Of a DNA stretch of 64,000 nt, positions 41,499 to 51,566 are shown piece after piece. Each line of letters opens with the position of its first letter. Position 1 is the stretch's first letter. Both the position numbers and the translations under genes were made by a program. A model generated the notes under the pieces. The model was not told the origin of the DNA. It saw only the letters and a list, made by a program, of their open reading frames with translations, and ran no database searches. Source of the stretch: Actinoplanes sp. NBRC 103695 (GTDB lineage: Bacteria > Actinomycetota > Actinomycetes > Mycobacteriales > Micromonosporaceae); the NCBI RefSeq assembly GCF_030269485.1, contig NZ_BSTL01000033.1:34220-98219 (forward strand), read 5' to 3'.

Positions 41499-42079
41499 GG
41501 TGTTGCGCCGGGCGGATTGAGACGAGCCCAGGCCGCCTCGCCGCGCGGGGACAGCCGGTAGCCGACCGGCAGGCTCTCGGTCAGGCCGAGCTCCTTGAGG
41601 CGGCGCACGTCCCGCTTGAAGGTCAGCATGTCCGGGTAGCCGAGCCCGGCCCACAGGTCACCGGCCCGGACCGCCGGGCGCGCGGCGATCATCGCCAGCA
41701 CCCGGCGTGTCCACGGCCCGCGTACGCCGGTGGCGTCCATCCGGTCGAGCCGTGCGACCAGGGCCGGGAAGTCCGGCAGGTCGGCCGCCGCGCGCAGCGC
41801 CACGCGCGGGTCGTCGCCGGCGTACGCGACCTCGATCCGGTAGACGTCCCCGGCCTTGTCCGGCAGGTCGGCCGTGGCCGCCGTGGCGCTGGGGTAGCCG
41901 GCCGCCCGCGCGTCGGCGGCCGAGATCCGTTTGACCGGCGCCACCGCGAGGACCTCGACCACGCCGATCATGGTCCGCAGCCGGGTGCCGGCCCGGACCC
42001 GTGCCCGCTCCCAGCGCCGGAACACCACCGAGATCCGGCCGTCCCGGATCCGGTCCAGCGCGTCCTGACGGAAGAGCAT
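41495..42079 (-). CDS. ASCH-like (PUA-fold) protein with winged-helix tail
   Basis: This 194-residue protein has an N-terminal ~85-residue stretch (MLFRQDALDRIRDGRISVVF, then WERARVRAGTRLRTMIGVVE) that resembles ASCH domains, which are PUA-like and thought to bind RNA. The C-terminal 80 residues look like a winged helix (MLTFKRDVRRLKELGLTES). The function is unknown. The start overlaps the VOC gene stop by one base (TAATG), making a three-gene unit arsR-VOC-ASCH. Confidence 0.7.
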   Translation of the reverse strand: MLFRQDALDRIRDGRISVVFRRWERARVRAGTRLRTMIGVVEVLAVAPVKRISAADARAAGYPSATAATADLPDKAGDVYRIEVAYAGDDPRVALRAAADLPDFPALVARLDRMDATGVRGPWTRRVLAMIAARPAVRAGDLWAGLGYPDMLTFKRDVRRLKELGLTESLPVGYRLSPRGEAAWARLNPPGATP

Positions 42080-42468
42080 TACTTCATGGCCGCCAGCTGG
42101 ATCAGGTTGCCGCAGGTGTCGTCGAGGACGGCGGTGACCACCGGGCCCATGTCGGTCGCCTCCTGGGTGAACGTGACGCCCAGCCCCTTGAGCCGCTCGA
42201 CCTCGGCGTACACGTCGTCGACGGCGAACTGGGTGAACGGGATGCCGTCGGCGACCAGGGCGTTCTTGAACGTGCCCGCCGCCGGGTGCTCGCTCGGCTC
42301 CAGCAGCAGCTCGACACCGTCCGGCTCGGCGGGGGAGGCCACGGTGAGCCAGCGGAACTCGCCGGCCGGCACGTCGGTCTTCTTGATGAACCCCAGCTTG
42401 TCGGTGTAGAACGCGAGTGCCTTGGCCTGGTCGTCGACGTACACGCTGGTGATGTTGATCTTGATCAT
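42079..42468 (-). CDS. VOC family (glyoxalase-like) protein
   Basis: This 129-residue protein of one vicinal-oxygen-chelate module pair starts MIKINITSVYVDDQAKALAF at the ATG at 42468. It has the family pattern FYTDKLGF, GVELLLEPSEHPA and VFTQEATDMGPVVTAVLDD-like C-terminal strands. The reaction is unknown; homologues paired with small ArsR regulators are common in actinobacteria. It is coupled to arsR by a 4-bp overlap. Confidence 0.9.
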   Translation of the reverse strand: MIKINITSVYVDDQAKALAFYTDKLGFIKKTDVPAGEFRWLTVASPAEPDGVELLLEPSEHPAAGTFKNALVADGIPFTQFAVDDVYAEVERLKGLGVTFTQEATDMGPVVTAVLDDTCGNLIQLAAMK

Positions 42469-42755
42469 GGGTCGGGGTCCTCTCGGTCGATGGGCCACCG
42501 CTCGACGATCGAGCGCAACGGGCGCGTGTCGAGGTGGTGGAACTTGTACCGGCCCTGCCGCCGGGTGTGCACCAGCCCCGCCTGTTCGAGCACGGCCAGA
42601 TGCTGCGAGATGGCCTGGCGTGAGGACGCCAGGCCGTGCTTCGTGGTCAGCCGGCCGCAGATCTCGAACAGTGTCTGACCGTCCCTCTCGGTCAGCTCGT
42701 CCAAGATGATGCGCCTGGTCGGGTCGCCGATGGCCCGGAAGAGGTCAGCGTCCAC
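42465..42755 (-). CDS. ArsR family winged-helix repressor
   Basis: This protein of about 96 residues has the wHTH core LFRAIGDPTRRIILDELTE, then ASSRQAISQHLAVLEQAGLV (recognition helix) and the wing HTRRQGRYKFHHL. It lacks the Cys motifs of metal-sensing ArsR proteins, so the signal is probably a small molecule. The GTG at 42755 is preferred over the GTG at 42761, because the -10 box at 42764-42769 leaves only eight bases, fitting leaderless translation. It probably represses itself through the palindrome in its promoter. Confidence 0.9.
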   Translation of the reverse strand: MDADLFRAIGDPTRRIILDELTERDGQTLFEICGRLTTKHGLASSRQAISQHLAVLEQAGLVHTRRQGRYKFHHLDTRPLRSIVERWPIDREDPDP

Positions 42756-42763
42756 GGACACCA

Positions 42764-42793
42764 GTTATAGGCAAGTGGCCACTTGCATGTCAA
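42764..42793 (-). promoter_or_regulatory. Promoter with palindromic operator for the arsR-VOC operon
   Basis: On the minus strand, TTGACA (42788-42793) and TATAAC (42764-42769) are separated by 18 bp, and the spacer is occupied by the perfect 16-bp palindrome GCAAGTGGCCACTTGC (42771-42786). The TAA inside the -10 box (42765-42767) is also the stop codon of the upstream glycosidase gene. Confidence 0.85.
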
Positions 42794-45137
42794 GGGTGAG
42801 GCGCGGATCGTCGAGAGCATGCGCGGCGGCGATCTCGTAGGCGCCCGCAACCGTCCGCCAGCCGTCCGGCGTCCACGTCTGGAAGGTGCGCGACGGCAAC
42901 GGCACCCGCACGGTCACCGTCTCGCCCGGGTGGGCGGTCACCGGCGCGAAGCCGGCCAGCCACATCGCCGGCCGCTCCGGATCGGGCACCGCCGGCCGCA
43001 CGTACACCTGGACCACCTCGCGCCCCTCACGCCCGCCGGTGTTGGTCAGCGTGACCTCGGCGGTGTCGTCGACGATGCGCAACTCGGAGTAACTCCAGGT
43101 GGTGTAGCCGAGCCCATGCCCGAACGCGTAGTGCGGCTGAACCCCGGCCCGCTGCCACGCCCGGTAACCGATGAAGACGCCCTCGTCGTAGGACAGCACG
43201 CCGTCGTCGACCGTGACGTCGAGAACCGGGCAGTCCTGCTCGCGCCGCGGCCACGTCGTCGGCAGGCGGCCACCCGGCTCGAGGACGCCGAGCAGCACAT
43301 CGGCCAGCGCCGCCCCCGCCTCCTGCCCCGGGAACCAGGTCAGCACCACCGCCGCCACCTCGTCCGCCCACGGCAGCAGCACCGGCGCGCCCGCGTTCAC
43401 CACCACGATCGTCCGCGGGTTGGCCGCCGCCACCCGGCTGACCAGCTCGTCCTGGGTGCCGGGCAGGGCCAGCGACGTGCGGTCGAAGCCCTCCGACTCG
43501 ACCTGCTCGGTGGTGCCCACCACGACGATCGCCACGTCCGACTCGGCGGCCAGGACCGCGGCCTCGTCGATCATCTCGGCCGGCCCGGGCCCCGGCGGCC
43601 GGTGGCCCAGGGTGGTCGAGACGGTGTGCGCCAGCCCGTCGGTGATGGTCTGCGCCAAAATCACTTCCACGGGTACGCCTGCCGCCAGCGTCACGCCGGC
43701 CCGATGCTCCCGAGGCGACAGCAGCAGCTCACCACGCTCCGTGCCGTCGGCGTGCAACGACCCGTCATACAGCACCTGATCACCCACGGTGAGCCGGAAG
43801 GTGCCGAACCCGGACACGCTGAACGTGTGCTCCCCGTCCACGGCAGGCGTGAACGTCCCCCTGATCGTGAGCCGGTCCACGTCCTCCGGCCGCAGCCGCC
43901 CCGGCAGGTCCCCGATCCAGCGCAGCGCCGCCTCGGCCACCCCGAACGCGTGCTTACCGGCCAGGTCGACGCCCAGATCCGTCCACTCCGGACCCCGTGC
44001 CGGCGGCAGGAAGGGCCGCGGGTCGGCGCCCGTCGCGTAGGCGACGTCCACCCCCGGCAGGGCCCGCCCCAGCCCCTCCAGCGGCGAGACCACGTGCGGC
44101 GGGGTGACCGTGGCGCTGCCCCCGCCGAGCACCCGGGCGTCCATGGCCAGCGCCCCGATCAGCGCCACCCGGGTGAGCGCCGCCGGCTCCAGCGGCAGCG
44201 TGAAGTCCTCGTTGCGCACCAGCACGTAGCTGCGTGCCGCGACCTCGTGCGCGACCGCGGACCCGTCCAGTTCGGGCAGCCCGGGCGGGACGTCACCCAG
44301 CGCACCGACGCGGGCGGCGAGACGTAGCACCCGGCGTACCTTGTCATCGATCTCCGCCTCCGGGACCGACCCGTCCCGCACCGCCTCGACCAGCGCCGCA
44401 CCCCAGGGGTTCTGCATCGCGGGCATCGCGATGTCCAGCCCGCCCAGCGCCGCGCCGACGGTGTCCCGCGCCGCACGCCAGTCCGACACGACGATCCCGT
44501 CAAAACCCCATTCGTCCTTGAGTACGCGCTGCTGAAGCTCCCCGTGCGACGACATCGGCGACCCGTTCACGCCGTTGTAGGCGCTCATCACGCCCCAGCC
44601 GCCGGCGCGCACCACCCGCTCGAACGGCGGCAGGTACACCTCGCGCAGCGCCCGCTCGGAGATCCGCACGTCCACGGTCATCCGCTCGGTCTCGAAGTCG
44701 TTACCCACCAGATGCTTCACCGTGGTGCCGACGCCCTGCTCCTGCACACCGCCCACGAACGCCGCCGCGATCTCTCCCGTGAGCAGCGGATCCTCGGAGA
44801 AGCACTCGAAGTGCCGCCCGTTCAGCGGCGTCCGGTGCAGGTTGACGGTGGGCGCGAGCAGCAGATGCACGCCCTTGCGCCGTGCCTCCTGCCCGAGCAG
44901 CCGCCCGGCCCGCGCGGCCAGCTCCGGATCCCAGGTGGCGGCCAGCGCGGTCGGACTCGGCAACGCCACCGACGGATCCTCGGGCGCCCACCCCGTCCCG
45001 CGCACGCCGACCGGCCCGTCCGACATCACCAGCGAGCGCAGCCCGATCCGCGGAATGGCCGGCAGTGACCAGAAGTCCTGCCCGCCGAGCAACGAAACCT
45101 TCTCCTCGAGGGACAACGCACTGATCAACTCATCCAC
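42765..45137 (-). CDS. Family 3 glycoside hydrolase (beta-glucosidase)
   Basis: This 790-residue protein has no signal peptide and is probably cytoplasmic. The N-terminal TIM barrel has KHLVGNDFETER and the nucleophile Asp in GIVVSDWRAARD (near 44480). The second alpha/beta domain follows. A PA14 insert (LTIRGTFTPAVDGEHTFSVS) lies near residue 425, then comes the fibronectin-III-like C-terminal domain. PA14-containing members act on plant oligosaccharide beta-glucosides or related glycosides. It starts at a GTG; no transporter lies beside it. Confidence 0.92.
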   Translation of the reverse strand: MDELISALSLEEKVSLLGGQDFWSLPAIPRIGLRSLVMSDGPVGVRGTGWAPEDPSVALPSPTALAATWDPELAARAGRLLGQEARRKGVHLLLAPTVNLHRTPLNGRHFECFSEDPLLTGEIAAAFVGGVQEQGVGTTVKHLVGNDFETERMTVDVRISERALREVYLPPFERVVRAGGWGVMSAYNGVNGSPMSSHGELQQRVLKDEWGFDGIVVSDWRAARDTVGAALGGLDIAMPAMQNPWGAALVEAVRDGSVPEAEIDDKVRRVLRLAARVGALGDVPPGLPELDGSAVAHEVAARSYVLVRNEDFTLPLEPAALTRVALIGALAMDARVLGGGSATVTPPHVVSPLEGLGRALPGVDVAYATGADPRPFLPPARGPEWTDLGVDLAGKHAFGVAEAALRWIGDLPGRLRPEDVDRLTIRGTFTPAVDGEHTFSVSGFGTFRLTVGDQVLYDGSLHADGTERGELLLSPREHRAGVTLAAGVPVEVILAQTITDGLAHTVSTTLGHRPPGPGPAEMIDEAAVLAAESDVAIVVVGTTEQVESEGFDRTSLALPGTQDELVSRVAAANPRTIVVVNAGAPVLLPWADEVAAVVLTWFPGQEAGAALADVLLGVLEPGGRLPTTWPRREQDCPVLDVTVDDGVLSYDEGVFIGYRAWQRAGVQPHYAFGHGLGYTTWSYSELRIVDDTAEVTLTNTGGREGREVVQVYVRPAVPDPERPAMWLAGFAPVTAHPGETVTVRVPLPSRTFQTWTPDGWRTVAGAYEIAAAHALDDPRLTLDMQVATCL

Positions 45138-45208
45138 GGCCAGATCATGTCAGGTGGATCTGGGTCGTGTTATTGATCAGACTCATCAAATCAAGATCAA
45201 ATTCAGGA

Positions 45209-45321
45209 TGTCGTAGCTGGGTGGGTGGTGCTGACCGCAACTCCCGTCGGGGCCGGGCCCACGGCTCCAAGGCCGCGGGGCGGCCAGAACAGAGCCGCGC
45301 ACCCTTCATTCCGCGTGCGTG
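45209..45321 (+). repeat. 113-bp terminal inverted repeat, left arm
   Basis: From TGTCGTAGCTGGGTGGGTGG to CCGCGTGCGTG, this arm is identical, apart from one base near its outer end, to the reverse complement of 46198-46310. An extra shared block, AAGATCAAATTC, lies just outside (45193-45204 against 46321-46332). Confidence 0.95.
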
Positions 45322-45470
45322 GTCACCCTCCGGCGCTACGCGCCGATCCAGCGAGGCACCCACTCTCCGCTACTGCGCGATGATGACCGACATCCGTGAG
45401 ATCCGCGCGGACTGGGAGCAGGCAGCGGAATCGGGATCGACTTGGTACCCGGGCCGTGTCTCTCCCCCCG

Positions 45471-45735
45471 CGGTCGGGGTGTCTGTTCGCGGTGGTTGCC
45501 GCCGTTTTTTCTGGGCGTGGGGTGGGGCCGGGTTGCCAGGTGGTCGGGGTGTCTGTTCGCGGTGGTTGCCGCCGTTTTTTCTGGGCGTGGGGTGGGGCCG
45601 GGTTGCCAGGCGGTCGGGGTGCCTGCTCGCGGTGGTTGCCGCCGTCTTCTCTGGGCGCGGGGTCGGGCCGGGTTGCCAGGCGGCCGGCGTGCCTGCTCAC
45701 CGTCGCTGCCGCCGCTCGCGGCGCTGGCCGGGCGC
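45471..45735. repeat. 70-bp minisatellite, nearly four units
   Basis: Units starting CGGTCGGGGTGTCTGTTCGC lie at 45471, 45541 and 45611, with a diverged fourth at 45681. An inverted, diverged copy is found at about 46021-46080. Confidence 0.92.
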
Positions 45736-45933
45736 GCAATGGTAGAGCCCGGCGGGAGTGGTGTGACCGGGCGGCATCCGGCTCGATACACCGCTCTGGG
45801 CTACCACGGCCCGCGAGGGTGGTAGGTCAGAGCGGCAAATCTAGCCCGGATAGCGCTTGGTCCTACCACCGTCCGTGGCAGTGGTAGGCCGAGATCGTCG
45901 TGGTGGGCCGTTCGCCTGAGATGGCGCTTTGGT

Positions 45934-46016
45934 CTACCACTCTTGCGCCCGGCTACCACTCTTGCGCTCGGCTACCACTCGCGCGCTCGGCTACCACTCG
46001 CGCGCTCGGCTACCAC
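45934..46016. repeat. 19-bp CTACCAC repeat, five units
   Basis: CTACCAC recurs at 45934, 45953, 45972, 45991 and 46010. Upstream, CTACCAC at 45801 and 45864 each face GTGGTAG at about 45820 and 45882, forming two small palindromes. Confidence 0.88.
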
Positions 46017-46197
46017 CGGGAGTGGCGGCTTCCACCGCGAGCAGGCGCCCCGGCCACCTGGCAACCCGGCCCGACCCGTGTCCTGGCGCAAATGGCGGAA
46101 ATAGGGGTATGCGCCAGAAAGCCCGGCCATGCGAGCTCAACAGACCATCAACCTGAGCGCCCGGGCGGGGTTGGGCGCGGAGCGCCCAGAGAGTGGG

Positions 46198-46310
46198 CAC
46201 GCACGCGGAATGAAGGGTGCGCGGCTCTGTTCTGGCCGCCCCGCGGCCTTGGAGCCGTGGGCCCGGCCCCGACGGGAGTTGCGGTCAGCACCACCCACCC
46301 GGCTACGACA
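46198..46310 (-). repeat. 113-bp terminal inverted repeat, right arm
   Basis: This is the reverse complement of 45209-45321, ending 33 bp before the SDR stop codon. Together the arms bracket 876 bp without a gene. Confidence 0.95.
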
Positions 46311-46342
46311 TCAAGCCCTTGAATTTGATCTTGGATAGGCCG

Positions 46343-47101
46343 TCAGGTGCGCAGGTAGGAGGCGCCGTTCATGTCGATGATCGCGCCGGTCGCCCACTCC
46401 GCCTCGGGGGTGGCCAGCCAATGCACGGCCGCGGCCACCTCGTCGGGCTGGGCCACCCGGTTGTAGGGGCTCTGGGCCCGGATCGCGGCGCCCCGCTCGG
46501 CCTTGAGGTGCTCGTTGGTCATGTCGGTCTCGATGAAACCGGGCGCCACCGACGCCACCGCGATGCCCAAGGGGGCCAGCGCCACCGCCAAGGACTGGGC
46601 CATCGCGTTCATCGCGGCCTTCGACGCGCCGTAGGCGGGCTGCTCCGGCTCGCCCCGGAAGGCGCCCCGGGACGACACGTTGATGATGCGGCCGCCGCCG
46701 GCGCGCATGTGCTGGACCGCTGCCCAGCAGGCGTTGGCCGCGCCGAAGAGGTTCACGTCGAAGGTGTGCCTCCACATCTCCCGCCACTGTTCGTAACCCG
46801 CCTCCAGCACCGGCACGGCCGGCGGCGAACCGTAGATCCCGGCGTTGTTGACCAGCACGTCCAGCCCGCCGAGGCCGTCCGCGGCGGCGTCGACCATCGC
46901 CCGGACCGCCGGCGGGTCCGCCATGTCCGCCCGGACCACGACGTGCCCGTCGCCCGGCAGCTCCTCGACGAGCTGGGCGGCCAGCGCCGCCGTGTCGCGG
47001 TGGTGCACCGCCACCCGATCCCCGCCTGCCGCGAACCGCTTCGCGACCGCTCTGCCCAAACCTCGCGACGCACCGGTGACCAACACCGCTCTTGATGTCA
47101 T
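46343..47101 (-). CDS. Short-chain dehydrogenase/reductase
   Basis: This 252-residue NAD(P)H-dependent oxidoreductase is of the FabG-like classical SDR type. The cofactor site is VLVTGASRGLGRAVA. NNAG is present, and the active site has Ser in INVSS and YGASK. The C-terminal half includes VAPGFIETDMT. The substrate is unknown. Its start lies 23 bp from the divergent HIT gene, so its promoter and that of the HIT gene must overlap. The gene is the right edge of the accessory insertion. Confidence 0.92.
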   Translation of the reverse strand: MTSRAVLVTGASRGLGRAVAKRFAAGGDRVAVHHRDTAALAAQLVEELPGDGHVVVRADMADPPAVRAMVDAAADGLGGLDVLVNNAGIYGSPPAVPVLEAGYEQWREMWRHTFDVNLFGAANACWAAVQHMRAGGGRIINVSSRGAFRGEPEQPAYGASKAAMNAMAQSLAVALAPLGIAVASVAPGFIETDMTNEHLKAERGAAIRAQSPYNRVAQPDEVAAAVHWLATPEAEWATGAIIDMNGASYLRT

Positions 47102-47124
47102 TCGAGGAGCTTAGGATCATCCAG

Positions 47125-47478
47125 GTGGACAACGACTGCCTGTTCTGCCGCATCGTCGCGGGGGAGATCCCGGCCACGGTGGTGTACGAGACCGAGACCA
47201 CGCTCGCCTTCCGGGACATCGACCCGAAGGCGCCCGTGCACATCCTGGTGATCCCGAGAGCCCATCACGCCGACGTGGCCGCGCTCGCCGCCGCCGACCC
47301 CGCGCTCGCCGCCGACGTGCTGGCCGCGGCCGGTGCGGTGGCCGAGGCCGAGGGGCTGAGCGCCGACGGGTACCGGCTGATCTTCAACACCGGGCGATTC
47401 GGTGGCCAGGAGGTCTTCCACGTCCACGGGCACGTCGTCGGCGGCTCGCCGCTCGGACCCATGCTGAGCATCGCGTGA
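47125..47478 (+). CDS. HIT family nucleotide-binding protein
   Basis: This 117-residue protein starts at a GTG (VDNDCLFCRIVAGEIPA). The zinc-linked CLFC and the catalytic HVHGHVVGG (His triad) are present. It hydrolyses AMP-linked compounds such as adenosine 5'-phosphoramidate. In most actinobacteria it sits between rsmE and phoH; here a serine hydrolase is inserted before phoH and is coupled by a GTGA overlap. Confidence 0.94.
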   Translation: MDNDCLFCRIVAGEIPATVVYETETTLAFRDIDPKAPVHILVIPRAHHADVAALAAADPALAADVLAAAGAVAEAEGLSADGYRLIFNTGRFGGQEVFHVHGHVVGGSPLGPMLSIA

Positions 47479-48860
47479 GCGCGGCCGAGCAGCGCTACGA
47501 GCGCGAGGCCCGCAAGATCCAGTCGACGGCCCGGGTTCCGGCCCTGGCGGTGGCCGTGCATCGCGCCGACCGCAGCCTCTGGACCTGCACGATCGGAGAC
47601 TCCGGCAACCCGGAGCGGCCGCTGGACGCCGACTCCCGGTTCCGGATCGGCTCGGTCACCAAGACGTTCACCGCGGTGCTCGTGATGCAGGCTCGCAACG
47701 ACGGGCTGCTCGACCTGGACGACCCGGTCGGCAAGCACCTCGACCTCCCGGCGCACGGCGACGCCACGATCCGCCGGCTGCTCTCGCACACCGCCGGCTT
47801 CCAGCGTGAGCCGCACGGCGACGTCTGGGACATGCTGGAGATGCCGTCGCCCGACCGGATGCTCGCCGAACTCGAGCGGGCCGAGCGGGTACTGCCCAAC
47901 GCGCGCCGCTACCACTACTCCAACCTCGCCCTCGGCGTGCTCGGCCAGGTGGTCGCCCGGATGCGCGGCGGGAGCTGGTTCGAGGTGCTCGCCGACCGGG
48001 TGCTGACGCCGCTCGGGTTGTACTCGACCAGCTACCACCCGGGCCCGGAGGCGGTGGTCGGCTACCTGGTCGACACGTACTCCGACGCCGCCCGCCCGGA
48101 ACCGCCCACCGACATGGCCGGCGCCGCGCCCGCCGCCCAGCTGTGGAGCACCGCCGCGGACATGGCGACCTGGGCCGCCTTCCTGGTCAGCCCCGAGATC
48201 GTCGACCCGGACGGCAAGGTGCTGCCCGCGGCCACCCTCGACGAGATGCGCTGGCCGCTCACCACGATCGACGAGCAGCTCTGGACGGCCGGCTTCGGGC
48301 TCGGGCTGATCCTGCAACCGGCCGGCAAGCGGGTGGTGCACATCGGCCACGACGGAGCGATGCCCGGCTTCCTGTCCGCGGTCTACGGCCGCCGCGGCGG
48401 CGAGGGCAACCCCGGCGCCCTCGGCTGCGCGGTGCTCGCGTCGTCCGGCACCGCCATGGAGATCGCCGACCTGCCGCACGACCTGCTGCGCCTGGCCGCC
48501 GAGCTGGACCCGGCGGAGATCACGCCGTGGGCGATCGGCGAGCCGGCGCCTGACGAGTACCGGCAGGTGCTGGGCCGGTGGTGGGGCGAGGGTTTCCCGT
48601 ACGACTTCTCCTGGCACGACGGCACCCTGCAGGCCCGCGGGGCGGACTCGCCGAACGACCGCCCGCCGGCCGTGTTCCAGCCGCTGCCCGGGACGCCGGA
48701 CGTGCTCCGGACGGTCTCCGGGCGGGAGGCCGGCGAGCTGCTCCGGATCACCCGCGATGAACGCGGAGTCATCCTCCGGATGCACTGGGCTACCTATCGC
48801 CTCACTCGCGAGCAGGAGGCCTTCGACGGGGTGCCGGCCACCCACGGCGAACGCCCCTAA
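47475..48860 (+). CDS. Serine hydrolase, beta-lactamase/class C fold
   Basis: This 461-residue protein lacks a signal peptide. The SxxK motif is SVTK in FRIGSVTKTFTAV (near 47660), the YxN is YSN in HYSNLALGVLG (near 47920), and a C-terminal HIGHDGAMPGF takes the HxG position. The last ~140 residues form an additional domain. Such proteins are usually esterases or D-amino-acid peptidases and not resistance enzymes. It overlaps the HIT gene by 4 bp. Confidence 0.9.
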   Translation: MSAAEQRYEREARKIQSTARVPALAVAVHRADRSLWTCTIGDSGNPERPLDADSRFRIGSVTKTFTAVLVMQARNDGLLDLDDPVGKHLDLPAHGDATIRRLLSHTAGFQREPHGDVWDMLEMPSPDRMLAELERAERVLPNARRYHYSNLALGVLGQVVARMRGGSWFEVLADRVLTPLGLYSTSYHPGPEAVVGYLVDTYSDAARPEPPTDMAGAAPAAQLWSTAADMATWAAFLVSPEIVDPDGKVLPAATLDEMRWPLTTIDEQLWTAGFGLGLILQPAGKRVVHIGHDGAMPGFLSAVYGRRGGEGNPGALGCAVLASSGTAMEIADLPHDLLRLAAELDPAEITPWAIGEPAPDEYRQVLGRWWGEGFPYDFSWHDGTLQARGADSPNDRPPAVFQPLPGTPDVLRTVSGREAGELLRITRDERGVILRMHWATYRLTREQEAFDGVPATHGERP

Positions 48861-48956
48861 TGGTGTCGGCGGTGCGGGCGCGGAACGGATACGATGGGGC
48901 GGTCCTTACGGCGCAAGAGGAGAAAGCAGGTGGCGTAGGTCCTCGGGGCCGCCCCT

Positions 48957-51068
<2,112 letters not shown>

Positions 51069-51090
51069 TCAAGGGATGAGAAGCACCACT

Positions 51091-51561
51091 ATGTCCATCG
51101 AGATCGCCAACGAGTCCGGAGTCGAGGTCGACACCGACGCGATTCTGGCGGTGGCCCGGCACGCGCTGGACGAGATGGGTGTCAACCCGCTCGCCGAGCT
51201 GTCGATCCTGCTTGTCGACATCGACTACATGACCGAGCTCAACCATCGCTGGATGGGCAGCGACGGGCCGACCGACGTGCTCGCCTTCCCGATGGACGAG
51301 GGCAGCGTCGACCACGGGCCCGGTGAGGCCGGCGCCGGGGAGCCCGCGCTGCTCGGCGACATCGTGTTGTCCCCGGAGGTGGCGTCCAAGCAGGCGGCCG
51401 CCGCGGGGCACACACCCGCCGACGAGCTGCATCTGCTCACCGTGCACGGGGTGCTGCATCTGCTCGGCTACGACCACGCCGAGCCCGAGGAGGAGCGCGA
51501 GATGTTCGCGTTGCAGGCCAGGCTGCTGCAGTCCTGGCGGTCCGCACGGCAGACCGGCTGA
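51091..51561 (+). CDS. ybeY: rRNA maturation endoribonuclease YbeY
   Basis: This 156-residue zinc enzyme processes the 3' end of 16S rRNA. It starts MSIEIANESGVEVD at 51091; an ATG at 51076 would add five residues. The metal site HGVLHLLGYDH (HxxxHxxGYDH) is complete. It is in the phoH-ybeY-CNNM-era run and lies 22 bp after phoH. Confidence 0.95.
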   Translation: MSIEIANESGVEVDTDAILAVARHALDEMGVNPLAELSILLVDIDYMTELNHRWMGSDGPTDVLAFPMDEGSVDHGPGEAGAGEPALLGDIVLSPEVASKQAAAAGHTPADELHLLTVHGVLHLLGYDHAEPEEEREMFALQARLLQSWRSARQTG

Positions 51562-51566
51562 GACCG

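Larger units (their letters stand above)
45138..46342. other. 1.2-kb noncoding island of nested repeats
   Basis: Between the glycosidase start and the SDR stop there is no convincing gene. The region is built as outer 113-bp inverted arms, 70-bp direct repeats with one inverted copy, and a centre of 19-bp CTACCAC repeats and CTACCAC/GTGGTAG palindromes. A short protein-like start, MTDIREIRADWEQAAESG at 45383, runs into the repeats and may be the stub of a lost gene. Confidence 0.8.

Noticed and set aside
45471..45735. CRISPR array
   Set aside because: The 70-bp units are contiguous with no unique spacers, and no cas genes are in the window.
45167..45887. Open frames of 127-192 codons in the repeat island
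   Set aside because: They cross an inverted-repeat arm and 70-bp repeats, and their products are repeat translations; only the short MTDIREIRADW start looked protein-like and has no continuation.
47475..48860. True beta-lactamase
   Set aside because: SxxK and YxN are present, but there is no signal peptide and the C-terminal extra domain and chromosomal core context fit an esterase or peptidase-like serine hydrolase.
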